Made by a program: the position numbers and the translations under genes
Shown here: positions 1-5,791 of the stretch, piece by piece
How the letters are laid out: the number at the start of each line of letters is the position of its first letter
Numbering within the stretch: the stretch's first letter is position 1
Notes under the pieces: model-generated
Databases searched by the model: none
What the model was told of the DNA's origin: nothing
The model's input: only the letters and a program-made list of their open reading frames with translations
Source: a virus
Virus record (IMG/VR): IMGVR_UViG_3300045119_000276
Span: 1-30,019 of that record
DNA: 30,019 bases
Direction: 5' to 3' (one strand)

Positions 1-349
1 GAATTTCAGAATCATCCATTACGGTAAGCTGCAACGGACCGGCGTCGCTTTGTTCTTTTTTCAGTTCGTCCAAGTGCGCCTGCGCTTTTCCTATTTGATC
101 TTCCAGGCGCGCAATGTCGCGCGTGCGCTCGGTGTAACTGTGGAGTTTGTCCAAGTCTGCAAGCAGCCGCGCCTTGTGGTGCTCAACAAGCGTTTCTGCC
201 TGCTCCTGCAATTTTTTCAGCGCGGCAAGCGGTTCTTCGCCTTCCTCAAGCGTCGCGCGCAGTTCGACTGCGGGGCGCAGATTCGCGTACTGCTCATATG
301 GATTATTGAACGTGCGGCCGGCGCTTACGGTGATTTCGGTAATTTTCAT
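1..349 (-). CDS. Conserved small phage protein, partial (runs off left edge)
   Basis: The reverse strand from 349 reads MKITEITVSAGRTFNNPYEQ and stays open to the window edge (116 codons), so the C-terminus is missing. A clear AAGGAG lies 6 bases before the ATG. The first part (residues 1-30, with the FNNPYEQYANLRP motif) looks like a family of short phage proteins that begin 'MKIT.ITV..GRTF..PYE.Y.NL'. Residues 35-105 are rich in Glu, Lys, Leu and Ala with heptad-like spacing, so a coiled coil is likely. It is the last visible gene of the leftward operon. Such proteins often sit near single-strand-annealing or nuclease genes, which would lie outside this window. Function is unknown. Confidence 0.75.
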   Translation of the reverse strand, partial: MKITEITVSAGRTFNNPYEQYANLRPAVELRATLEEGEEPLAALKKLQEQAETLVEHHKARLLADLDKLHSYTERTRDIARLEDQIGKAQAHLDELKKEQSDAGPLQLTVMDDSEI

Positions 350-373
350 GGCTCTCCTTTTAACTGCCTTGCT

Positions 374-472
374 TCATCGGCCTTCCGGACAGGTCCAGGC
401 ATCCAACACGCCGCCATCGTCATAGTCCATCTCGCCCGACTTCCCGCAGGATTCGCAGGTTTCGTAGGTCAT
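374..472 (-). CDS. Tiny Cys-containing protein (32 aa)
   Basis: The reverse strand encodes a 32-residue ORF beginning MTYETCESCGKSGEMDYDDG and ending with TWTCPEGR-like residues (WTCPEGR at the end). It has one CxxC knuckle and a third Cys, so it resembles half of a zinc ribbon. It fits the gap between its two neighbours in the leftward operon (21 bases after the upstream stop, 24 before the next start). No good Shine-Dalgarno is visible before the ATG, and an in-frame TAG closes the frame upstream, so a longer start is not available. Function is unknown; the ORF could also be untranslated. Confidence 0.45.
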   Translation of the reverse strand: MTYETCESCGKSGEMDYDDGGVLDAWTCPEGR

Positions 473-493
473 GCCGGCACCAATATTGTCTAG

Positions 494-811
494 CTAGCGC
501 TTCACTTCGTACAGGTGAAAAACGAATGGATGAATATTTACGTATTCGTCAAGCGGCGGCAGGTACATCGCCATTTCAGGCACTTCAGCCAGAAGCCTAT
601 AGCGCGCAGTCGCAATCTCGTCCCAGCAAGGATCGCGGTCCGTGCGGCTGATCGACAAATGCCACCCTTCCGGCGGTTCGTTGCACACAATACAGAAACA
701 GCCGTTCATTTTGAATACCCTCGCGCCGAACTGACGCAATTCAGCGCTCAGGCGCTCTATCAGTTCCGGGCGCTCAATGATCGGCGTGGAGTAATTAATG
801 CGGTCGCTCAC
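494..811 (-). CDS. DUF7694-like phage protein
   Basis: A 105-residue protein starting MSDRINYSTPIIERPELIER. It carries the pattern of a widespread phage family: GWHLSIS near residue 52, then WDEI..ARY, MAMYLPP and a C-terminal NIHPFVFHLYE. The family has no known activity and is usually found in early regions of siphoviruses and podoviruses. The frame is open from a GTG at 820, but the GTG at 811 is preferred: it has AAGGTGG upstream and makes a GTGA overlap with the stop of the preceding gene at 808-810, the linkage used throughout this genome. Three Cys residues (CFCIVC) could bind metal. Confidence 0.8.
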   Translation of the reverse strand: MSDRINYSTPIIERPELIERLSAELRQFGARVFKMNGCFCIVCNEPPEGWHLSISRTDRDPCWDEIATARYRLLAEVPEMAMYLPPLDEYVNIHPFVFHLYEVKR

Positions 812-972
812 GCTTTCCACCTTGGCGCCCTCGACCCCTTCTGTAGCACATAGATTCCGCGTTCTTTCAGATAAGCAATCGCCCGCGCGCGCTTTTCGTC
901 CATCGTCACCGCGCGGGGCAGGGGATCAACCGGGCGCTCGATCTGCTTTACCAGTCTCAGTCGAAATTGCAT
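808..972 (-). CDS. Small basic protein (54 aa)
   Basis: The reverse strand encodes 54 residues, MQFRLRLVKQIERPVDPLPR onward, ending PRWKA. It is rich in Arg and Lys, with a probable helix over residues 24-40 (DEKRARAIAYLKERGI). A strong AAAGGGGGG Shine-Dalgarno precedes the ATG. The stop overlaps the GTG start of the next gene by 4 bases, and the gene begins 2 bases after the previous stop, so it is translationally coupled on both sides. I do not recognise a family. A nucleic-acid-binding or regulatory role is possible but unproven. Confidence 0.65.
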   Translation of the reverse strand: MQFRLRLVKQIERPVDPLPRAVTMDEKRARAIAYLKERGIYVLQKGSRAPRWKA

Positions 973-974
973 GG

Positions 975-1160
975 TCACCCCCCTTTAATTACCTCATCAA
1001 TCACCGTGTCCATTTCCGTCGGTCCATCAATAAAAGCGCCTGTTGCGAAGTCGGCGATCCCGAACCGGTCCAAGTTGCGAAAGCACCGCCAGCGTGCCGC
1101 ATCCCGGCGGAGTTCGGCAAGCTCGAACGCGCTAATCGGAACAGCATCGTGCTCAGTCAT
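975..1160 (-). CDS. Small acidic phage protein (61 aa)
   Basis: A 61-residue protein beginning MTEHDAVPISAFELAELRRD. The middle region, 'AARWRCFRNL..FGIADFATG', resembles the 'ARRWRW' segment seen in many short early phage proteins, in which a helix of the type 'ELRRDAARWR' is followed by a variable acidic tail. Its ATG overlaps the upstream TGA (ATGA, 1157-1160), so it is co-translated with the preceding gene. No catalytic or metal-binding motif is visible. Function is unknown. Confidence 0.75.
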   Translation of the reverse strand: MTEHDAVPISAFELAELRRDAARWRCFRNLDRFGIADFATGAFIDGPTEMDTVIDEVIKGG

Positions 1161-1798
1161 TTTGTCGCCTTAGCGAGCGCTGCAAAACCCTCGGTAACTC
1201 GCGTCAGCAACACAGTGAAATTCGTGTTCCCTGCCGCTTCGCGTATTGCAGGTTCGTTTAATGCCAGCATTGCGCTTGCCTCATTGCACACATTTTGCAA
1301 CGCTTTGAGCAGATCGGGCGCGGCGGCGATCAGCATAGCATTGGCTCGATCTTCATCTGGGCTGATACAATGATCGCGATTCATCGTGTCTGCAACGGGG
1401 CCGTACCTGAGAATCGGCGCATTAATGGCAAAGAAACCTGGATCATCTGGAGACGGTTTTGGATCGCACTGCTCGTGCTCTGCTTCCCATTGTCCAGGCG
1501 TGTGACTCATTTTCCATCCCTCCCTCTCTCGCGTTAAAATCAGACCGCAGTCGCACCGTTCCCTCGGCCAATGTTCCCGATGCGGTGTGCGCAGCGACGC
1601 GCAACTTGGTGCATGCATATTTTGTGCGGGCGAATGCTTGCGGCAGAAGTTTATAAACATATTCCAAGTCGGCGACCATTCGCGTCTAACTTCCCCGTTC
1701 AGGCCATGTTCGCGCGGGTAGCAAAATCCGCACCGCTCATCCGTGCGTGCCGCCATGGTTTGCGCGAATTGTTCATTGATAATGTTCGCTTCGATCAT
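1157..1798 (-). CDS. Two-part phage protein: Cys-rich N-terminus joined to an HTPGxW-type domain
   Basis: One open frame of 213 residues from the ATG at 1798, which has GGAG 7 bases upstream; an in-frame ATG at 1804 is too close to that site. Residues 1-96 hold cysteine/histidine pairs (CGFC near 23; HAPSC and CDCG near 65-85) typical of small zinc-ribbon proteins. Residues 97-213 begin MSHTPGQWEAEHEQ and contain NAMLIAAAPDLLKAL, the signature of a very common phage early protein that normally starts at 'HTPGPW'. The internal ATG at 1510 has its own GGAGGG, so a separate 117-aa product (1157-1510) is likely, with or without the long form. The C-terminal unit is certain; the fusion is inferred from the lack of any stop between the parts. 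Confidence 0.7.
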   Translation of the reverse strand: MIEANIINEQFAQTMAARTDERCGFCYPREHGLNGEVRREWSPTWNMFINFCRKHSPAQNMHAPSCASLRTPHREHWPRERCDCGLILTREREGWKMSHTPGQWEAEHEQCDPKPSPDDPGFFAINAPILRYGPVADTMNRDHCISPDEDRANAMLIAAAPDLLKALQNVCNEASAMLALNEPAIREAAGNTNFTVLLTRVTEGFAALAKATK

Positions 1799-1816
1799 TT
1801 CCATTCTCCGTGTGCG

Positions 1817-2026
1817 TTAAAATTCCATCGCCTCGGCTTCTACTTCGGCGCGGGTAAAGCGGGCGGGTTTGCCGGCCGCCCAACGCTGTTCAAGAGCGGC
1901 CAGCAGCGCCAACGATTCGGCGTTCGTGCCATTGTCGGGGATGATGCAACAATCATCGGTATTTTCGCGCGCGATTAAACGCTGCACCGCTGCGGCTTTT
2001 TCGATTTTGCTTTTGCTGATGGTCAT
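1817..2026 (-). CDS. Small helical protein (69 aa)
   Basis: A 69-residue protein starting MTISKSKIEKAAAVQRLIAR and ending EVEAEAMEF. It is mostly helical (AAAVQRLIAR; AESLALLAALEQRWAAG; RAEVEAEAMEF), with a central Asp/Cys/Asn-containing loop (ENTDDCCIIPDNG). A strong AGGGAGGAACGGAAA site precedes the ATG. It lies in the leftward operon, 18 bases before the next start. No family is recognised and there are no membrane segments. Function is unknown. Confidence 0.75.
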   Translation of the reverse strand: MTISKSKIEKAAAVQRLIARENTDDCCIIPDNGTNAESLALLAALEQRWAAGKPARFTRAEVEAEAMEF

Positions 2027-2068
2027 TTCCGTTCCTCCCTTTTCGCGCCGCCGCGCAGCGCAGTTAAG

Positions 2069-2143
2069 TTACCAGCCGCGCCACAGTGCGAGGATTGCCA
2101 GCGCGATTACTCCAGACATGATGGCTGCGTCCACCGGGTGCAT
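2069..2143 (-). CDS. Single-pass membrane micropeptide (24 aa)
   Basis: The reverse strand reads MHPVDAAIMSGVIALAILAL followed by WRGW and a stop. Residues 8-20 form a compact hydrophobic segment bounded by a C-terminal Trp-Arg-Gly-Trp, a typical membrane-interface end. Its ATG shares the A of the upstream gene's TAA (TAATG, 2141-2145), so re-initiation by terminating ribosomes would explain the lack of its own Shine-Dalgarno. Small hydrophobic proteins in early phage operons often perturb or remodel the inner membrane, but nothing more specific can be said. Confidence 0.55.
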   Translation of the reverse strand: MHPVDAAIMSGVIALAILALWRGW

Positions 2144-2403
2144 TACATCCGTTCCCAAACGCGATTTGCAACGATGTGCACATTTTCACTGATCGCTGAT
2201 TCGTCGTCATCCGGGCCGGTACTCGGCGCGCCGGTAACAACAGTTTGATCGTCGTTCGCAAAATCGGATTTCAGATCGACGCGCACATCTGCGCCGGGGT
2301 ACTCTGTTGCCAGCGCGTTAGTGAGCGCAGCAACGTATTGCTGCGCGCCTGCGTTATCGGTGTCACCCAGATTTGCAGGTGCAATGTGGTGGTAAATTCT
2401 CAT
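2143..2403 (-). CDS. First gene of the leftward operon, acidic protein (86 aa)
   Basis: An 86-residue protein from MRIYHHIAPANLGDTDNAGA to NRVWERM. The ATG at 2403 is chosen over the longer frame (to 2454), because the upstream part would lie inside the predicted promoter and leader and because GGGGGCGG stands 4-8 bases before this ATG. It has a probable helix over AQQYVAALTNALATEYP, then a beta segment (ADVRVDLKSDF) and a very acidic stretch (GPDDDESA). The MRI start and the leader are shared with the unrelated gene starting at 5747. No family is recognised. Confidence 0.75.
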   Translation of the reverse strand: MRIYHHIAPANLGDTDNAGAQQYVAALTNALATEYPGADVRVDLKSDFANDDQTVVTGAPSTGPDDDESAISENVHIVANRVWERM

Positions 2404-2445
2404 GATCCGCCCCCTAATTTCCCGCGCAATCGCGGTATGACTGCC

Positions 2446-2473
2446 ATGATACACAGATTAATTTGCTAGTCAA
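2446..2473 (-). promoter_or_regulatory. Sigma70-type promoter for the leftward operon
   Basis: On the minus strand, TTGACT (2473-2468) is followed after 16 bases by TATCAT (2451-2446). The predicted transcript starts near 2439 and leaves a leader of about 36 bases containing a small hairpin (CCGCG-ATTG-CGCGG). The architecture is repeated at 5792-5819. Confidence 0.7.
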
Positions 2474-2508
2474 TAACTTTATTGCGGTTCGTGCAATTAT
2501 TTGCTAGT
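2461..2508. repeat. Direct-repeat operator candidate (ATTTGCTAGT x2)
   Basis: ATTTGCTAGT occurs at 2461-2470 and again at 2499-2508, 38 bases apart. The first overlaps the -35 of the leftward promoter and the second overlaps the -10 of the rightward promoter. An imperfect inverted copy (ACTAGCGAA, 2540-2548) lies inside the first codons of the HTH gene. The placement suggests that one repressor could control both divergent promoters. The HTH protein encoded at 2531 is the obvious candidate, by inference. Confidence 0.5.
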
Positions 2509-2510
2509 AT
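2482..2510 (+). promoter_or_regulatory. Rightward promoter for the HTH operon
   Basis: TTGCGG (2482-2487), a 17-base spacer and TAGTAT (2505-2510) precede the GGAGGA ribosome site and the ATG at 2531. The -35 is weak, so the promoter may need help or be regulated through the overlapping ATTTGCTAGT repeat. Confidence 0.5.
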
Positions 2511-2530
2511 GTGATTTTGTGGAGGAAAAA

Positions 2531-2701
2531 ATGCTGACAACTAGCGAAACCGCGGAGCGTTGGGGCTGTTCGCGCCAGCGCGTGCTGCAATTGCTGCTCC
2601 AAGGGCGCATTCCGCGCGCCACTAAATCAATTCGTGGCTGGCAAATACCTGACAACGCAAAGCGCCCGGACAATCGCAAGCGCGGGCCGAAACCGGCATG
2701 A
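2531..2701 (+). CDS. Small helix-turn-helix DNA-binding protein (excisionase/MerR-like)
   Basis: A 56-residue protein, MLTTSETAERWGCSRQRVLQ onward. Residues 2-45 match the pattern of the short winged HTH of excisionase/MerR-type proteins: 'LTTSETAERWGCSRQRV' is the helix-turn-helix, and 'GRIPRATKSIRGWQIP' is the wing that normally follows. The tail is Arg/Lys/Pro-rich. GGAGGAAAAA stands immediately upstream of the ATG; the frame extends to 2501 but would then overlap the promoter. It is the first gene of the rightward operon and overlaps the next by ATGA. It could repress or activate the divergent promoters, or act as a directionality factor. No integrase is visible in this window. Confidence 0.8.
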   Translation: MLTTSETAERWGCSRQRVLQLLLQGRIPRATKSIRGWQIPDNAKRPDNRKRGPKPA

Positions 2702-2895
2702 ATTTCACTGGCGATCCGGAGCGGATTCGGTGGTGCGAGTTCACCGATGACACCTGTTCGTACTGCAACGCGGCGCTGCCTGAGGACGGCTGTCCGTTGC
2801 GATTATTTCAGCAAGACGGCAGGATCGGCGCGGCTTTCTGCGATCGGTGCGCGGCTGATTTTTTTGGCGTGCAGTGTTTTGGGGACGAAGAATGA
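2698..2895 (+). CDS. Small zinc-finger-like protein (65 aa)
   Basis: A 65-residue protein beginning MNFTGDPERIRWCEFTDDTC. It has two Cys knuckles, C-x2-C (TCSYC near 20-23) and C-x2-C (FCDRC near 50-53), with other Cys residues near 13, 32 and 60, consistent with a treble-clef or zinc-ribbon fold. It is tightly packed in the operon with ATGA overlaps at both ends. No family name can be given. Such small zinc proteins in early phage operons are often inhibitors or adaptors of host enzymes, but that is general context and not evidence here. Confidence 0.7.
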   Translation: MNFTGDPERIRWCEFTDDTCSYCNAALPEDGCPLRLFQQDGRIGAAFCDRCAADFFGVQCFGDEE

Positions 2896-3098
2896 CCAAC
2901 CCGACCACGCCGGAACTGCCCGCCGAACGCTGCGGCAACTGCGCGATGGCCCGGCCGGCTGACGACGCGAGCGGCGTCCTGCACGCTGCGGGCTGGCTGC
3001 ACTGCGCGCACCAACGCACGTATGAGTACGTATCCCCGCGCCACGGCTGCCACTTCTCACCATCGCTCTGGATCACCAAACTTGAGCGCAAGCCGTGA
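2892..3098 (+). CDS. Small Cys-rich protein (68 aa)
   Basis: A 68-residue protein starting MTNPTTPELPAERCGNCAMA. It carries CxxC (CGNC near 14-17), then HC (WLHCAHQR) and a late 'HGCHFSPSLW'. The CxxC...C.H...C arrangement looks like a single structural zinc site, a pattern common in short phage proteins that end in 'C...F.P...'. The ATG at 2892 overlaps the previous TGA; an earlier in-frame start would reach deep into that gene. Function is unknown. Confidence 0.7.
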   Translation: MTNPTTPELPAERCGNCAMARPADDASGVLHAAGWLHCAHQRTYEYVSPRHGCHFSPSLWITKLERKP

Positions 3099-3394
3099 AG
3101 GAACTGATCCCGCCCATCCTGCACCGCCTGGGGCCGCTCTCAATCGAGCGCATCGGTGCCGAGCTCGGCAACCCGAACGATCGTGCCCTGCGCGCCTGGC
3201 TCACTGCGCTACGCGACGAAGGGCGCATTGTGCAGCGGTACGCGGGAAGGAACGGCATAAACGGGCGCGTGTACGCTTACGATATCGCGCCCGCGTACTC
3301 GCCTCTGCCGACGATGCGGGCGACGGAGTACCGCTGGCCGTGTCCTTCTGGGAGCCGCCCTGAGTCCGTGCGGCGGCTTTTCAGGCTGGAGTAA
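3095..3394 (+). CDS. Winged-helix-like DNA-binding protein (99 aa)
   Basis: A 99-residue protein with a GTG start at 3095 overlapping the previous TGA (GTGA). Residues 1-55 read as a helix-turn-helix followed by a short wing: 'LHRLGPLSIERIGAELG', 'DRALRAWLTALRDEGRI', then 'RYAGR...GRVYAYDI'. This is the layout of small winged-helix proteins. The last 35 residues are Pro/Arg-rich. It closes the rightward four-gene operon just before the interrupted methyltransferase locus. A transcriptional role is plausible but not demonstrated. Confidence 0.7.
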   Translation: MKELIPPILHRLGPLSIERIGAELGNPNDRALRAWLTALRDEGRIVQRYAGRNGINGRVYAYDIAPAYSPLPTMRATEYRWPCPSGSRPESVRRLFRLE

Positions 3395-3412
3395 GGGGTA
3401 GGGCAGGGTGAA

Positions 3413-3448
3413 ATGGCACCGCTGGCTATAGACCTGTTTTGCGGCCTA
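3413..3448 (+). pseudogene. Orphan 5' end of a cytosine methyltransferase gene
   Basis: ATG at 3413 encodes MAPLAIDLFCGL, which is motif I of a C5-cytosine methyltransferase (normally followed by GG-W). It then leaves the family at 3449, inside the 3' end of the HNH gene. A GGGCAGGGTGAA ribosome-binding sequence is retained upstream. The intact methyltransferase beginning at 4000 has an equivalent start (PLMIDLYAGLGGW). This is therefore a remnant of the gene's original start, left of the insertion. The plus frame stays open to 3817, but the rest is antisense to HNH. Confidence 0.65.
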
Positions 3449-3985
3449 CGCCAAGCCAAGTTCTTCCGGTGTGCAGATGCCTCTGTCGATAAGTTTGTGA
3501 CAGGTAGGGCAGAGTATCCAAATCATGTGCGGTTTGGTGTTGGAGACGAGTCTCCATGCGCCGTTACGCTTGTGCGATGGCCGATGAGCTATCTCAAGAA
3601 TACGGGCTTCGCCGCAGGATTGGCAGGAACGCGGCATTTCCGGCCATCGGCGTGCGAGTCTGTTAAGAGCCACATCTTTGAATTTCCGCGTCCGTTCATA
3701 GATCGGTCGCCGCTTCTTGTATTCGCGCCTTGCCCATTGTCGCCGCAGTTCGCGTGCGGCCTTGTTCGCGCACTCTACGCAGCAATATCGCTGATTGGTA
3801 TTTGGTGGCGTGATTGAAAAATGGCTCCCGCATTGGGCGCAATCCTTCCCGTTTTCTGTGCTGCCCTTGTGCTCGTGGCGGCGGATGCGCCCAGCACGCT
3901 GCGCACAGTAATTACTGCACCATTTCTTGTTGGACCTGGCGGCCGTAAAGGAAGCGCCACACAGTTGACAGATCAACTCGTTCAT
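3446..3985 (-). CDS. HNH endonuclease with zinc-ribbon repeats, likely homing type
   Basis: A 179-residue protein in three Cys-based units. Residues 6-27 form a first zinc knuckle pair (CQLC ... CSNYC), residues 49-72 a second (CAQC ... CVEC), and residues 121-163 the HNH core: CQSC, EIAH (His134), Asn149 and LCPTCH (His163). The core is the metal-dependent DNA-nicking or cleaving site of HNH enzymes; the N-terminal ribbons probably bind DNA. Residues 78-105 are strongly basic. The gene is antisense to its surroundings, ends exactly where the methyltransferase remnant breaks off (its TAG is the complement of the Leu codon CTA) and starts 14 bases before the intact methyltransferase ATG. That layout is typical of a freestanding mobile HNH gene. 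Confidence 0.85.
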   Translation of the reverse strand: MNELICQLCGASFTAARSNKKWCSNYCAQRAGRIRRHEHKGSTENGKDCAQCGSHFSITPPNTNQRYCCVECANKAARELRRQWARREYKKRRPIYERTRKFKDVALNRLARRWPEMPRSCQSCGEARILEIAHRPSHKRNGAWRLVSNTKPHMIWILCPTCHKLIDRGICTPEELGLA

Positions 3986-3999
3986 AGAAAAATCATAAC

Positions 4000-4896
4000 A
4001 TGGTAATGCCCCTCATGATAGATTTGTATGCGGGCCTAGGAGGTTGGGCTGAGGGAGGTTTGGCCGAAGGCTACGACGTGATCGGATTCGACATCGAGCG
4101 GCACGATTACGGCCTCGGCGGATACCCGGCGCAATTGGTATTGCAGGACGTCCTGACGCTGCACGGTGCGCAATTCAAGGACGCGGACCTGATCGTGGCA
4201 AGCCCGCCGTGCCAGGCATACAGTTACCGCGCGATGCCGTGGTCGCGTGCAAAGGCGCTGCCGCCACCCGATAATACTCTGTTCGATGCGTGCTTTCGGA
4301 TTCAGCGGGAGGCGTGCGCTGCGGCGGGGCATCACATTCCGATGATCGTTGAAAACGTGCGCGGGGCGCAAAAGTGGGTCGGTCAGGCGCGATGGAACTT
4401 CGGTTCGTTCTACCTTTGGGGCGACGTGCCGGCGCTGATGCCGGTGACGCAAAAGCGCCAGATTATGAAGAACGGGATCACGCACCGGTCTGACGGATCA
4501 ACGAATTTCCACGGGCAGAAAAACAATGGCGGTTCGTGGTTCGCCATCGCCAACAACACTACGAGCGGACACAGCAAGAATCCGGTGAATGAAGGCTTCA
4601 AATCGCACGGCATGAACTGGAGCAACCGGGAGTTGCGTGGCCAGGACTTTACGCGCATTGCAGGCAGGCAAGCTGTCGTAGCCAGGGCCCGACCATCAAA
4701 AATCGAAGGCGTGAAGTTCTCTCAGAGCGGCGCGGCATGGTTTGACGGGACGCCGCGCGACAAGATGCTCGGAGACAAAGGCCCGGCTGCGTTCGGCAGC
4801 AAGAGCAGCGCCCGCAAAGCCGCCTCCGCGGTAATCGCAAAAATTCCCTTTCCGCTTGCGCGATATCTGGCAAGAGTGTTCAAGCCGCAGTGCTAA
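4000..4896 (+). CDS. C5-cytosine DNA methyltransferase
   Basis: A 298-residue protein with the ordered motifs of DNA (cytosine-5)-methyltransferases. Motif I is IDLYAGLGGW (7-16, AdoMet binding). The catalytic loop is SPPCQ (68-72, nucleophile Cys71). Motif VI is VENVRG (117-122), followed by an Arg-containing QKRQ near 151. The terminal motif X-like IPFPLARYLARVF lies near the end. Residues 155-275 would be the target-recognition part. It transfers methyl groups to cytosine in phage DNA, probably protecting it from host restriction. No restriction partner is seen. The start is uncertain: ATGs at 4000, 4006 and 4015 all lack a Shine-Dalgarno, since the old one stays on the far side of the HNH gene. 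Confidence 0.9.
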   Translation: MVMPLMIDLYAGLGGWAEGGLAEGYDVIGFDIERHDYGLGGYPAQLVLQDVLTLHGAQFKDADLIVASPPCQAYSYRAMPWSRAKALPPPDNTLFDACFRIQREACAAAGHHIPMIVENVRGAQKWVGQARWNFGSFYLWGDVPALMPVTQKRQIMKNGITHRSDGSTNFHGQKNNGGSWFAIANNTTSGHSKNPVNEGFKSHGMNWSNRELRGQDFTRIAGRQAVVARARPSKIEGVKFSQSGAAWFDGTPRDKMLGDKGPAAFGSKSSARKAASAVIAKIPFPLARYLARVFKPQC

Positions 4897-4942
4897 ACTG
4901 CCCGCCAACCGGCTGCGGTAAGTTCCCTCCTGCGGGCGGCTA

Positions 4943-4975
4943 GGCCCCGCCCAGGGCGACACGCCCACCGGGGCC
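4943..4975. terminator. GC-rich hairpin after the methyltransferase
   Basis: GGCCCCG (4943-4949) pairs perfectly with CGGGGCC (4969-4975), and inside it GGGCG (4954-4958) pairs with CGCCC (4962-4966) around an ACA loop. It lies 46 bases after the methyltransferase stop. There is no T tract, so it is a candidate terminator or RNA-stabilising hairpin only. Confidence 0.45.
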
Positions 4976-5024
4976 GACTGAATGCTCGCCCCGCACGGCT
5001 TCAGGCCATGCCACGGACGAGACA

Positions 5025-5056
5025 GGCCGGGGTCGGGCGATCCGTCCGCCCCGGCC
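5025..5056. terminator. Long hairpin at the 3' end of the minus-strand gene
   Basis: GGCCGGGG (5025-5032) pairs with CCCCGGCC (5049-5056). After one bulged base, CGGGCG (5034-5039) pairs with CGTCCG (5043-5048) with a single G-T pair, leaving a 3-base loop. It is 7 bases beyond the stop of the minus-strand gene at 5064. A T tract is lacking on both strands, so termination without rho is uncertain. Confidence 0.5.
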
Positions 5057-5063
5057 GCCTACG

Positions 5064-5747
5064 TTAGGCGTAGGCCGTCCAGTGGCTTTCCGCGAAGATG
5101 GGCTTGTCGGCGATTACGGCAACTGGCTTAATGCGGTAGGCGCTCGCGTAGGACGCAACGCGAAAGCATGGTTCGCCATTCGATACACTGATCTTGACCC
5201 GGCGCGGCGCGCACGGCACGCGCGGGTAATAGCCATGTTCGGCTTTGTACGCTTGCCCGGCATCGCTGCCGTCCGGTTCGGTAGTCCATGCTCCGGGAGA
5301 TGGTACGCACTTGCCTTGAAGCCAAGCCGTGTCCTCGCTCTGGCTGTCGATCTCGCGCACTTCCATCATGCAGGCGCCAATCAGCGCCGTGCATTGGTAA
5401 TAGTCGATATTGGTCTGATCGTACCCCCACGAGCAACGGAAAATGTCGCCGAGTTTTACATCGTGGCCGCCGCTCGACTGCGGTTTAGTCCGCGCTTTGA
5501 ATTCGATGTGTGCCGCGATGCTCTTGAAAAACTCGTCCAGCTTCGCCGCGCGCTGTTCGGCTTTCCAATAGCTGTAGTGGAAGTACGGTTTTCCTGCACT
5601 GCCCCAGAACGCAATGGCGAGGAATTTACCGCACGACTCGTAGGTGTATGCTGCGCCATGTTCGCTCGAGCGCGCGTCCGCTACAGCACCCGCTGGTATC
5701 ATCACTGCACGGTATTGCGCGCGCTTTGCTGCTGTGTCCATTCTCAT
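5064..5747 (-). CDS. Conserved phage/plasmid protein of unknown function (CSWGYDQTN family)
   Basis: A 227-residue protein starting MRMDTAAKRAQYRAVMIPAG. Visible features are a beta-rich N-terminal segment with AYTYESCGKFLAIAFWGSAG, then KPYFHYSYWKAEQRAAKLDEFF (a 'Y.F...E.R......F' motif), a central IFRCSWGYDQTNIDYYQ, a WLQGKCVP loop and a terminal HWTAYA. I recall this set of motifs in uncharacterised proteins of phages and plasmids. The central motif is the most conserved and may be a ligand or nucleic-acid site. The ATG at 5747 follows GGAGGGAGACCGGATC; an upstream extension to 5765 would cover that site. It is transcribed alone from the promoter at 5792-5819 and is convergent with the methyltransferase. 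Confidence 0.8.
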   Translation of the reverse strand: MRMDTAAKRAQYRAVMIPAGAVADARSSEHGAAYTYESCGKFLAIAFWGSAGKPYFHYSYWKAEQRAAKLDEFFKSIAAHIEFKARTKPQSSGGHDVKLGDIFRCSWGYDQTNIDYYQCTALIGACMMEVREIDSQSEDTAWLQGKCVPSPGAWTTEPDGSDAGQAYKAEHGYYPRVPCAPRRVKISVSNGEPCFRVASYASAYRIKPVAVIADKPIFAESHWTAYA

Positions 5748-5791
5748 GATCCGGTCTCCCTCCATTTCCCGCTCGCGTGCGGTATGAGTGA

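Noticed and set aside
1443-1679. Minus-strand frame of 78 codons overlapping the two-part protein
   Set aside because: The other frame holds the Cys/His motifs and the ribosome sites; this one lacks both.
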